Assembly (NCBI RefSeq): GCF_900176385.1
Contig: NZ_FWXN01000011.1
Coordinates: forward strand, 62,001-126,000
Direction of reading: 5' to 3'
Source of the DNA: Janibacter indicus
GTDB lineage: Bacteria; Actinomycetota; Actinomycetes; Actinomycetales; Dermatophilaceae
DNA length: 64,000 bases
The notes beneath the pieces are model-generated. The model was not told the DNA's origin. It saw only the letters and a list, made by a program, of their open reading frames with translations, and did not search any database. Shown in pieces: positions 58,012-64,000 of this stretch. A program made the position numbers and the translations under genes. Every line of letters starts with the position of its first letter. Position 1 is the first letter of the stretch.

Positions 58012-58728
58012 GTGAACGCGCCCTTCCGTCTCGTGCAGGGGTCTTCCGGTCCGCGCCAGCAGAGCCCGACGACCTGCGGGTCGGCCTGTGCGACGGTCTC
58101 GCGGATGCTCGTCGACGCCCCCTTCGCCCGGTGGATCGTCGCGGGTGAGGGCAGCCCGGTGCCCGGCGCCGAGGGCTCGACGACCGCCGAGCGCTTCGCC
58201 GCGTGGGAGCGGGTCGTGCACGCCCGGACCAACGGCTGGCGCGGCCCCGGGGGCGGCTTCGTCCTCGCCTGGCCGCAGGCCTTGGGCACGCCACCGTGGG
58301 GGCTCAAGCACGAGCTCGAGCACGGGGCCGCCCGCGTCGGCACGCGATACCGGGTGATGTCGGTCCGCGCCCACTCCGAGGAGTCGCTGCGTGCCCGCTA
58401 CCGTCGTCTGCTCGACCTCGTCGTCGACGGCGAGCCGGCGGTCCTCTACGTCGGTAACCGCCTGCTGCCCCGGCACGTCACGCTCGTGCTCCCGGGGGAG
58501 CGGCCGGACGTGCTCGACGTCTACGAGCCGGCAAGCGGCACGGTCCAGGTGCTCGACGAGGAGGCCTTCGCCCACCGGCGGCTGCGCCTCGGTGGCTGGT
58601 CGGTGCCGTGGATCCTCGTGCAGCCGACCGGGCACCGTCGGGTGCACGACGCCGCGCCGGCGCCGAGCGCGTGGCGGGTGCCGCGGCTGGCTCCCGAGCC
58701 CGACCTGCTGCGCGAGGCCGGACGCTAG
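58012..58728 (+). CDS. papain-like (C39-like) cysteine protease-fold protein, putative
   Basis: A 238-residue protein without a signal peptide or transmembrane helix. Near the N-terminus [22 protein letters not shown] (about 12-33) places Gln17 five residues before Cys22, as in the oxyanion-Gln/nucleophile pair of C39-like peptidases. His155 in [11 protein letters not shown] and Asp169 in [12 protein letters not shown] complete a possible Q-C-H-D set. Function is unknown; related domains process double-Gly leader peptides or are bare papain-like folds. The start may be the GTG at 58006 or 58012. The stop codon overlaps that of valS on the other strand (CTAG). Confidence 0.62.
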   Translation: MNAPFRLVQGSSGPRQQSPTTCGSACATVSRMLVDAPFARWIVAGEGSPVPGAEGSTTAERFAAWERVVHARTNGWRGPGGGFVLAWPQALGTPPWGLKHELEHGAARVGTRYRVMSVRAHSEESLRARYRRLLDLVVDGEPAVLYVGNRLLPRHVTLVLPGERPDVLDVYEPASGTVQVLDEEAFAHRRLRLGGWSVPWILVQPTGHRRVHDAAPAPSAWRVPRLAPEPDLLREAGR

Positions 58729-61343
58729 TTCTTCGGCGGCTTGACGAAGGGGATGAGCTCGACGTCGCGCAGCTCGACCTCGTCGCCCTCGGCGTAGTCG
58801 AAGCCGCCCGTCAGGCGCCCGGCTGCGCGCAGGTCGACCTCACCGGCGCGCACCCGCTCGGCGGTCGCGGCCGGAGCGACGAGAGTCGCCGAGGTGATCT
58901 CGCTGCGCATGCCGACCTTGGCGTCGGACTTGGCCTTGCGCACCTGGCTCAGGGCCGTGCCGACGGCCGCGAGGACGTGCGGGTCACCGGCGTCGGCGAG
59001 GTCCAGCTCGCTCGCCTCGGGCCAGGTCGCGCGGTGCACCGAGCCCTCCTGCCACCACGACCAGACCTCCTCGGTCGCGTAGGGGAGGAAGGGCGCGAGC
59101 AGTCGCAGCAGGACCGACAGGGCCAGCCGCAGCGCGGCGCGCGCCGACGGGTCGCCGCCGTGGGCGCGGTCCTTGACGAGCTCGATGTAGTCGTCGCAGA
59201 AGGTCCAGAAGAAGGTCTCGGTGACGTCGAGCGAGCGGGTGTAGTCCCACGCCTCGAAGCCGGTGGTCGCGTCCTTGACCACCTGCCCGAGGGCGGCGAG
59301 CATGGCGCGGTCGAGCGGCTCGGTGACGACCGAGGACAGACCCTGGCGGTCGTCGAGCTCGGGCTCGCCGAAGCCGAGCGCGAACTTGCTGGCGTTGAGC
59401 AGCTTGATCGCCAGACGGCGGCCGATCTTCATCTGGCCGGTGTCGTAGGCCGCGTCGGTGCCCAGGCGACCGGAGGCCGCCCAGTAGCGCACGGCGTCGG
59501 CGCTGTGCTCGACGACGACGTCCTCGGGCGTGACGACATTGCCCTTGGACTTGCTCATCTTCTTGCGGTCGGGGTCGAGGATCCACCCGGAGATCGCGGC
59601 GTTCTTCCACGGCGCGCTGCCGTGCTCGAAGTGCGCGCGCACGACGGTCGCGAAGAGCCAAGTGCGGATGATGTCGTGGCCCTGCGGGCGCACGTCCATC
59701 GGGAAGACCTTGCCGAAGAGGTCGCTCTCGCCGCGCTCGCCTGCGAGCCAGTCACCGGCGATCTGCGGGGTGAGCGAGCTGGTCGCCCAGGTGTCCATGA
59801 CGTCGGGGTCGCCGGTGAAGCCGCCGGGCTGGTCGCGCTGGTCCTCGGTGTAGCCCGACGGCACCTGCGTCATCGGGTCGATGGGCAGCTGCTCCTCGGT
59901 CGGCACGAGCGGGCTCTCGTACTGCGGCTGGCCGTCACCGTCGAGGGCGTACCAGACGGGGATCGGGATGCCGAAGAAGCGCTGGCGGGAGATCAGCCAG
60001 TCGCCGTTGAGCCCGGCCACCCAGTTCTTGTAGCGCGACTTCATGAAGTCGGGATGGAAGTCGATCTCGTCGCCACGGGCCTGCAGCGCCTGGTTGAGAT
60101 CGGCATCGCGACCGCCGTTGCGGATGTACCACTGGCGCGAGGTGACGATCTCGAGGGGCTTCTCGCCCCGCTCGTAGAAGTTGGCCTTGCGCTGGGTCTT
60201 CTGGGGCTCGCCGTCGAGGTCACCCGAGGCGCGCAGCGCCTCGACGACGACCTCGCGGGCGGAGTGCACGGTCTTGCCGGACATCTCCGCGAAGGTGGCG
60301 GCGCCCCCTTCGCTCTGGATCCAATCGGGGGTCTCGCCGAGGATCCGGCCGGCCCGGGTGACGACGGAGCGGGTCGGCAGCTGCAGCTCGCGCCACCAGA
60401 TGACGTCGGTGAGGTCACCGAAGGTGCAGCACATCGCGATGCCGGCACCCTTGTCCATCTCGGCGGAGGGGTGGGCGACGACGGGCACCTCGACCCCGAA
60501 GAGCGGGGAGGTCACCGTGGAGCCGAAGAGCCCCTGGTAGCGCTCGTCGTCGGGGTGGGCGATGAGCGCGACGCAGGCCGGCAGCAGCTCCGGTCGGGTC
60601 GTCTCGATGTGGACGGGACCGTCGGCGCCGTGGAAGGCGACGCGGTGGTAGGCGCCCGGGTAGTCGCGGGCCTCGAGCTCGGCCTGCGCGACGGCGGTCT
60701 GGAAGGTGACGTCCCACAGTCCGGGGGCCTCGGCCGTGTAGGCCTCGCCGCGGGCGAGGTTGCGCAGGAAGGCGGTCTGGGCCGTCGCGCGGGAGCGGTC
60801 GTCGATGGTCCGGTACTGGATCGTCCAGTCGAGGCTGAAGCCGAGGCGGCGGAAGAGGGACTCGAAGGCCTCCTCGTCCTTGACCGTCAGCTCGTCGCAC
60901 AGCTCGATGAAGTTCTGCCGGCTGATCGGTACCTGGTCGGCGGCCTTGATGGTCTTCGTCGTGCCCTCGAAGGGGGGCGTGAAGTCCGGGTCGTAGGGCA
61001 GCGAGGAGTCGCCGCGCACGCCGTAGTAGTTCTGCACCCGCTTCTCGGTCGGCAGGCCGTTGTCGTCCCAGCCGATCGGGTAGAAGACGTTGAGCCCGCG
61101 CATGCGCTTGTAGCGGGCCATGCAGTCGGTGTGCGTGTAGCTGAAGACGTGCCCCATGTGCAGCGACCCGCTGGCGGTCGGCGGCGGGGTGTCGATGGAG
61201 AAGACCTGCTCCCGGGCACCCTCGCGGTCGAAGGCGTAGGTGTCCTGCTCACGCCATACGGCGCCCCACGTGTCCTCGAGGCCGTCCAGCGAGGGACGGT
61301 CCGGGATGCGGGCTGCGTCGGGGGCGGGGGAGTGCTCGGTCAT
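58725..61343 (-). CDS. valS: valyl-tRNA synthetase
   Basis: An 872-residue class I aminoacyl-tRNA synthetase. The HIGH motif appears as PTASGSLHMGHVFSYTHTD (HMGH, about 47-50 from the start) and the second catalytic motif as DRKKMSKSKGN (KMSKS). The editing (CP1) domain includes HIETTRPELLPACVALIAHPDD. The length of 872 and the absence of the long C-terminal coiled arm place it in the shorter actinobacterial/archaeal-like ValS group. The ATG at 61343 is preferred over an extension that would cover the divergent acyltransferase promoter. Its TAG stop is shared as the CTAG palindrome with the opposite-strand gene. Confidence 0.96.
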   Translation of the reverse strand: MTEHSPAPDAARIPDRPSLDGLEDTWGAVWREQDTYAFDREGAREQVFSIDTPPPTASGSLHMGHVFSYTHTDCMARYKRMRGLNVFYPIGWDDNGLPTEKRVQNYYGVRGDSSLPYDPDFTPPFEGTTKTIKAADQVPISRQNFIELCDELTVKDEEAFESLFRRLGFSLDWTIQYRTIDDRSRATAQTAFLRNLARGEAYTAEAPGLWDVTFQTAVAQAELEARDYPGAYHRVAFHGADGPVHIETTRPELLPACVALIAHPDDERYQGLFGSTVTSPLFGVEVPVVAHPSAEMDKGAGIAMCCTFGDLTDVIWWRELQLPTRSVVTRAGRILGETPDWIQSEGGAATFAEMSGKTVHSAREVVVEALRASGDLDGEPQKTQRKANFYERGEKPLEIVTSRQWYIRNGGRDADLNQALQARGDEIDFHPDFMKSRYKNWVAGLNGDWLISRQRFFGIPIPVWYALDGDGQPQYESPLVPTEEQLPIDPMTQVPSGYTEDQRDQPGGFTGDPDVMDTWATSSLTPQIAGDWLAGERGESDLFGKVFPMDVRPQGHDIIRTWLFATVVRAHFEHGSAPWKNAAISGWILDPDRKKMSKSKGNVVTPEDVVVEHSADAVRYWAASGRLGTDAAYDTGQMKIGRRLAIKLLNASKFALGFGEPELDDRQGLSSVVTEPLDRAMLAALGQVVKDATTGFEAWDYTRSLDVTETFFWTFCDDYIELVKDRAHGGDPSARAALRLALSVLLRLLAPFLPYATEEVWSWWQEGSVHRATWPEASELDLADAGDPHVLAAVGTALSQVRKAKSDAKVGMRSEITSATLVAPAATAERVRAGEVDLRAAGRLTGGFDYAEGDEVELRDVELIPFVKPPKN

Positions 61344-61373
61344 GGGGTGGATCTTCCCATCACCGGTGTGGCG

Positions 61374-61389
61374 CGGACCAATCGGTCCG
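61374..61389. promoter_or_regulatory. palindrome CGGACC-N4-GGTCCG in the valS/acyltransferase divergent region
   Basis: Perfect 6-bp arms around AATC, 31 bases upstream of the valS start. It could be an operator or a transcript-level hairpin. The 85-bp region is too short for a T-box leader. Confidence 0.4.
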
Positions 61390-61404
61390 TGCCTGCTCCG
61401 GCGA

Positions 61405-61420
61405 CCTACGAGACCGTAGG
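61405..61420. promoter_or_regulatory. palindrome CCTACG-N4-CGTAGG upstream of acyltransferase gene
   Basis: Perfect 6-bp arms around AGAC, 8 bases before the acyltransferase ATG, with the same 6-4-6 geometry as the neighbouring palindrome 16 bases away. Confidence 0.4.
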
Positions 61421-61428
61421 CTGCAGTC

Positions 61429-62193
61429 ATGCGCCGACCCGAGCCCCTGTACCGCGCGATCATCATCGTCGCGCGGACCATCTTCCTCATCAACGGCTAC
61501 CGCTTCACCATCAGGGGCGACCGCAACGTCCCCAAGCGTGGCGGCGCCGTCATGGCGATCAACCACACCGGGTACATCGACTTCGTGCTGGCCGGCCTGG
61601 GAGCACGACGCAGCAACCGGTGGGTGCGCTTCATGGCGAAGAAGTCGATCTGGCAGCACAAGGTCGCCGGGTTCTTCATGCGGGGGCTGAAGCACATCCC
61701 GGTCGACCGGCACGCCGGTGGGGCGGCCTTCAAGGAGGCCGTGGCCAAGCTCAAGGAGGGCGAGGTCGTCGGTGTCTACCCCGAGGCGACGATGTCGCGC
61801 TCCTTCGAGATCAAGGAGCTCAAGAGCGGCACCGCCCGCATGGCGCAGGAGGCGGGCGTGCCGATCCTGCCGACGATCGTGTGGGGAGCGCACCGGATCT
61901 GGACCAAGGACGTCCCCAAGCGTCTGGGGCGCACCAACTTCCCGATCCACATCACCATCGGCGACCCGATCCCCGTCGGGCCCGACGACGACGTCAACGA
62001 GGTCACCGAGCGGCTGCGCGAGGTCATGAAGCAGCTCCTCGACGAGACCATCGCGGCCTACCCGACCCTCACCGGTGACGAGCTGCGCTTCCACCCGGCC
62101 CGTCTCGGCGGCACGGCCCCCACCTACGAGGACGCCTGGGCCAAGGACCACAAGGACATGACCCGCACCAAGGACCAGTTCACCAAGGACTGA
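61429..62193 (+). CDS. plsC: 1-acyl-sn-glycerol-3-phosphate acyltransferase (PlsC family)
   Basis: A 254-residue membrane-associated acyltransferase that makes phosphatidic acid from lysophosphatidic acid. Motif I is AINHTGYIDFVLAGLG (NHTGYID, the H(x4)D catalytic pair, about 44-50). Motif II-III is FKEAVAKLKEGEVVGVYPEATMSRS, with PEAT in place of the common PEGT. Motif IV is VPILPTIVWGAH. A single hydrophobic N-terminal segment (about 8-22) anchors it. Related actinobacterial proteins also act in glycolipid or mannoside acylation, so the acceptor is not certain. It is divergent from valS. Confidence 0.9.
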   Translation: MRRPEPLYRAIIIVARTIFLINGYRFTIRGDRNVPKRGGAVMAINHTGYIDFVLAGLGARRSNRWVRFMAKKSIWQHKVAGFFMRGLKHIPVDRHAGGAAFKEAVAKLKEGEVVGVYPEATMSRSFEIKELKSGTARMAQEAGVPILPTIVWGAHRIWTKDVPKRLGRTNFPIHITIGDPIPVGPDDDVNEVTERLREVMKQLLDETIAAYPTLTGDELRFHPARLGGTAPTYEDAWAKDHKDMTRTKDQFTKD

Positions 62194-62217
62194 CGGGCGA
62201 AGGGGGAGCCGCGCACC

Positions 62218-64000
62218 TCACGCGGTGAGGGCCAGATCCTCTCCGGCGAGCCGTGCGTAGGCTCCGCCCCGCCGCAGCAGGGCCAGGTGCTCGCCCCGCT
62301 CGACGACCCGCCCGCCCGAGAGGACGAGGATCTCGTCGGCGGCCTCGATGGTGCTCAGCCGGTGGGCGATGGTGATCGTCGTGCGGCCCCGGGCCAGGGC
62401 ATCGAGGGCCGTCTGCAGCTCGCGCTCGGTGTCGTTGTCCAGGGCGCTCGTCGCCTCGTCGAGGACGAGGACCGCCGGGTCGCGCAGCAGGGTGCGGGCG
62501 ATGGCGATGCGCTGCTGCTCTCCGCCGGAGAAGCGGTGCCCGCGTGCGCCGACGACCGTGTCGAGCCCCTCGGGCAGCGCCGCGACGAGGTCGGCAGCCT
62601 GGGCGGTCGCGAGGGCCTGCCACAGCCGAGCCTCGGTGGCCTCGGGGTCGGCGAGCAGGAGGTTGGCGCGCACCGTGTCGTGCGCGAGGTAGGTCTCCTG
62701 GGTGACGATGCCGATGACCTGGGTGAGGGTCTGGGGGTCGATGTCGCGCAGGTCCACCCCGTCGACGGTGATCCGCCCGCTCGTCGGGTCGGCGAGCCGG
62801 ACGAGCAGCGAGGCGAGGGTCGACTTGCCGCTGCCGGTGGCGCCGACGAGCGCGAGGTGCGAGCCGGCGGGGATGACGGCGTCGATGCCGTCGAGGGCGA
62901 GCCGGTCGCCGTCGGGGTAGCCGTAGCCGACGCCCTCGATGCGCACGTCGCCGCGCACCGTCGTCGGGTCGAGGTCGACCGGAGCGGCCGGGGGAGTGAC
63001 CTCGGGCTCGAGGTCGAGGTAGCCGAAGACCCGGCTGAAGAGCGCCATCGAGGCCACCCACGAGGCGCCGACGTTGAGCAGGCCCATGATCGGCCGGAAG
63101 ATGCCCGACTGCAGCGTCGTGAAGGCGATGATCGTGCCGATGGTCATGCCGCCGCTCGTCGCGGGGAAGCCGGCAGCGAGGTAGATCAGGGCCGGGATCG
63201 CGGCGAAGACGATCGACATCGTCGCCATCCGCCAGCGGCCGGCGAGCTCGCTGCGCACCTCGAGGCCGACGAGGTCGGTCGAGGTCTGGGTGAACTCGCG
63301 GGCTCCGCGCCCGGACGTGCCCAGCGTCTTGGACAGCAGCGCACCGCTCACCGACAGCTCCTCGGTGACCTGGGCCTGCAGGTCGGACAGCCGGCGCTGC
63401 CGCTGGGAGGTGATCTCGCGCCGGGCCAGCGCCACCTTGCGGGTGGTCCAGATCGCCGGCGGCAGGACGAGGAGCGAGAGGAGCGACAGCCGCCAGCTCA
63501 GGGCGGCCATGGCGACGGCGGTGGCGACCGCGGTCGTGAGGTTGGAGGCGATCGAGACGGCCGTGCTCGTCACGATCGACTGCATGCCACCGATGTCCTG
63601 GGTGATGCGCGAGGTGATCTCGCCGGAGCGGGTACGGGTGAAGAAGCTCATCGACTGCCGCTGCAGGTGGGTGAAGACGTCGGTGCGCAGCCGGTGCATG
63701 ACGGCCTGGCCGACGCGCGTGGAGATCCACGTCTGCTGCACGCCGATGAGTGCGGTGGCGATGGTGACGAGCAGCATGCCGCCGACGGTGAGCAGGAGCA
63801 GGCGCACGTCCTGGTGGGGGAGCGCATCGTCGATGACGGTGCGCAGGAGGAAGGGGGAGGCCATCGAGATCAGCGAGCTGGCCACGATGAGCGCCACCAC
63901 CGCGGCGACCTGCCAGCGGTAGGGGCGGAAGTAGGCGATGACCCGCCGCGCGCTCACGGGGCTCTCGGCGAGCTGGGCGCGGTCGCGCGGGTCGATGCGG
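62218..64000 (-). CDS. ABC exporter (transmembrane-ATPase fusion), 5' end beyond window
   Basis: At least 593 residues of an ABC-type half exporter. A six-helix transmembrane domain (about 20-315 of the visible part) is followed by an ATPase domain with Walker A GATGSGKST, the signature FSGGEQQRIAIAR and Walker B AVLVLDEATSALD, then the switch His in IAHRLSTI. The frame stays open to the window edge (upstream residues RIDPRDRAQLAESPVSARRVIAYFRPYRW), which matches the N-terminal pattern of this exporter family, so the gene is truncated by the window and the GTG at 63957 is probably internal. Lipid, drug or peptide export is possible; the partner half-transporter may lie outside. Confidence 0.88.
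   Translation of the reverse strand, partial: RIDPRDRAQLAESPVSARRVIAYFRPYRWQVAAVVALIVASSLISMASPFLLRTVIDDALPHQDVRLLLLTVGGMLLVTIATALIGVQQTWISTRVGQAVMHRLRTDVFTHLQRQSMSFFTRTRSGEITSRITQDIGGMQSIVTSTAVSIASNLTTAVATAVAMAALSWRLSLLSLLVLPPAIWTTRKVALARREITSQRQRRLSDLQAQVTEELSVSGALLSKTLGTSGRGAREFTQTSTDLVGLEVRSELAGRWRMATMSIVFAAIPALIYLAAGFPATSGGMTIGTIIAFTTLQSGIFRPIMGLLNVGASWVASMALFSRVFGYLDLEPEVTPPAAPVDLDPTTVRGDVRIEGVGYGYPDGDRLALDGIDAVIPAGSHLALVGATGSGKSTLASLLVRLADPTSGRITVDGVDLRDIDPQTLTQVIGIVTQETYLAHDTVRANLLLADPEATEARLWQALATAQAADLVAALPEGLDTVVGARGHRFSGGEQQRIAIARTLLRDPAVLVLDEATSALDNDTERELQTALDALARGRTTITIAHRLSTIEAADEILVLSGGRVVERGEHLALLRRGGAYARLAGEDLALTA

Noticed and set aside
61344-61428. T-box leader of valS
   Set aside because: Region too short and no T-box TGGN-pairing sequence; only small palindromes are visible.
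58608-62078. 1156-codon open frame antisense to valS
   Set aside because: Low-complexity Val/Gly/Arg-rich translation, no domain, and valS on the other strand has all synthetase motifs.

Overview
The window is about 64 kb of high-GC DNA (roughly 70% by eye) from an actinobacterial chromosome, most likely order Micrococcales, family Intrasporangiaceae or close to it. The basis is the GC content, frequent GTG and TTG starts, the two-gene clpP1-clpP2 operon, a group II truncated haemoglobin, mycothiol-type enzymes (maleylpyruvate isomerase fold, Rv2466c-like DsbA protein), an EttA-type ABC-F protein and paired dynamin-like GTPases. The genus is not proven by the sequence. Nearly all of the window is core genome; no prophage, insertion sequence, CRISPR array or rRNA operon was seen. 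Six tRNA genes are present: Leu(UAG), Lys(CUU), His(GUG), Arg(UCU), Gly(UCC) and Pro(UGG).

Layout. 1-1.2 kb: 3' end of rdgB, then a small accessory patch of lower GC (nucleoside deoxyribosyltransferase-like protein, tRNA-Leu, HNH endonuclease). 1.2-6.4 kb: osmC, a cbiM-PDGLE-cbiQ-cbiO cobalt/nickel ECF importer operon with 4-base overlaps or near-abutting junctions, divergent bcp peroxiredoxin, DUF3618 protein, tRNA-Lys, copC. 6.4-17 kb: tRNA-His, PAP2 and BASS membrane proteins, orn, PrsW-type protease, an Sfp-type PPTase, tRNA-Arg, a TIGR02206 protein, two coupled dynamin-like GTPases and a mycothiol-type enzyme. 17-24.4 kb: ssb, ettA, a macrolide-type glycosyltransferase, a pentapeptide-repeat protein, a secreted SGNH hydrolase, and a tetR/acyl-CoA dehydrogenase divergent pair with a clear operator. 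24.5-30.5 kb: molybdenum cofactor cluster made of two convergent operons, mogA-moaE-moaA (+) and moeZ-moeA-moaC-mobA-DUF6457-moaD (-), whose ends lie one base apart.

30.6-43.1 kb: TesB thioesterase, a RecQ helicase fused to a phosphoribosyltransferase-like domain, a 4HBT thioesterase, an inositol monophosphatase, GDPD, and a minus-strand run of coupled genes (truncated haemoglobin, GH13 glucosidase, alpha/beta hydrolase; then mscS and pepN). 43.1-48.5 kb: DsbA-like protein, rpiB, a PP2C/SpoIIE phosphatase, trmB, an AMIN-like secreted protein, tRNA-Gly, tRNA-Pro, a dienelactone hydrolase. 48.6-58 kb: protein quality control block tig ... clpP1-clpP2 ... clpX, with an MFS transporter, a thioesterase, a large GH13 trehalose-synthase-like enzyme and a secreted NTR/TIMP-like protein interspersed. 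58-64 kb: a papain-like C39-like protein, valS, a PlsC-type acyltransferase and a truncated ABC exporter.

The most unusual feature is not a gene. The octamer CGAAGGGG, usually extended to CGAAGGGGG, occurs about 44 times by hand count (24 on +, 20 on -), roughly one per 1.45 kb and never more than about 4.1 kb apart. That is several-fold above a simple composition expectation. It is enriched in intergenic DNA, is paired as inverted repeats in several intrinsic terminators, and inside genes it sometimes forces rare codons (GAA, CTT). It has the shape of a distributed recognition sequence (uptake-sequence-like, or a chromosome-organisation site) and deserves genome-wide testing.
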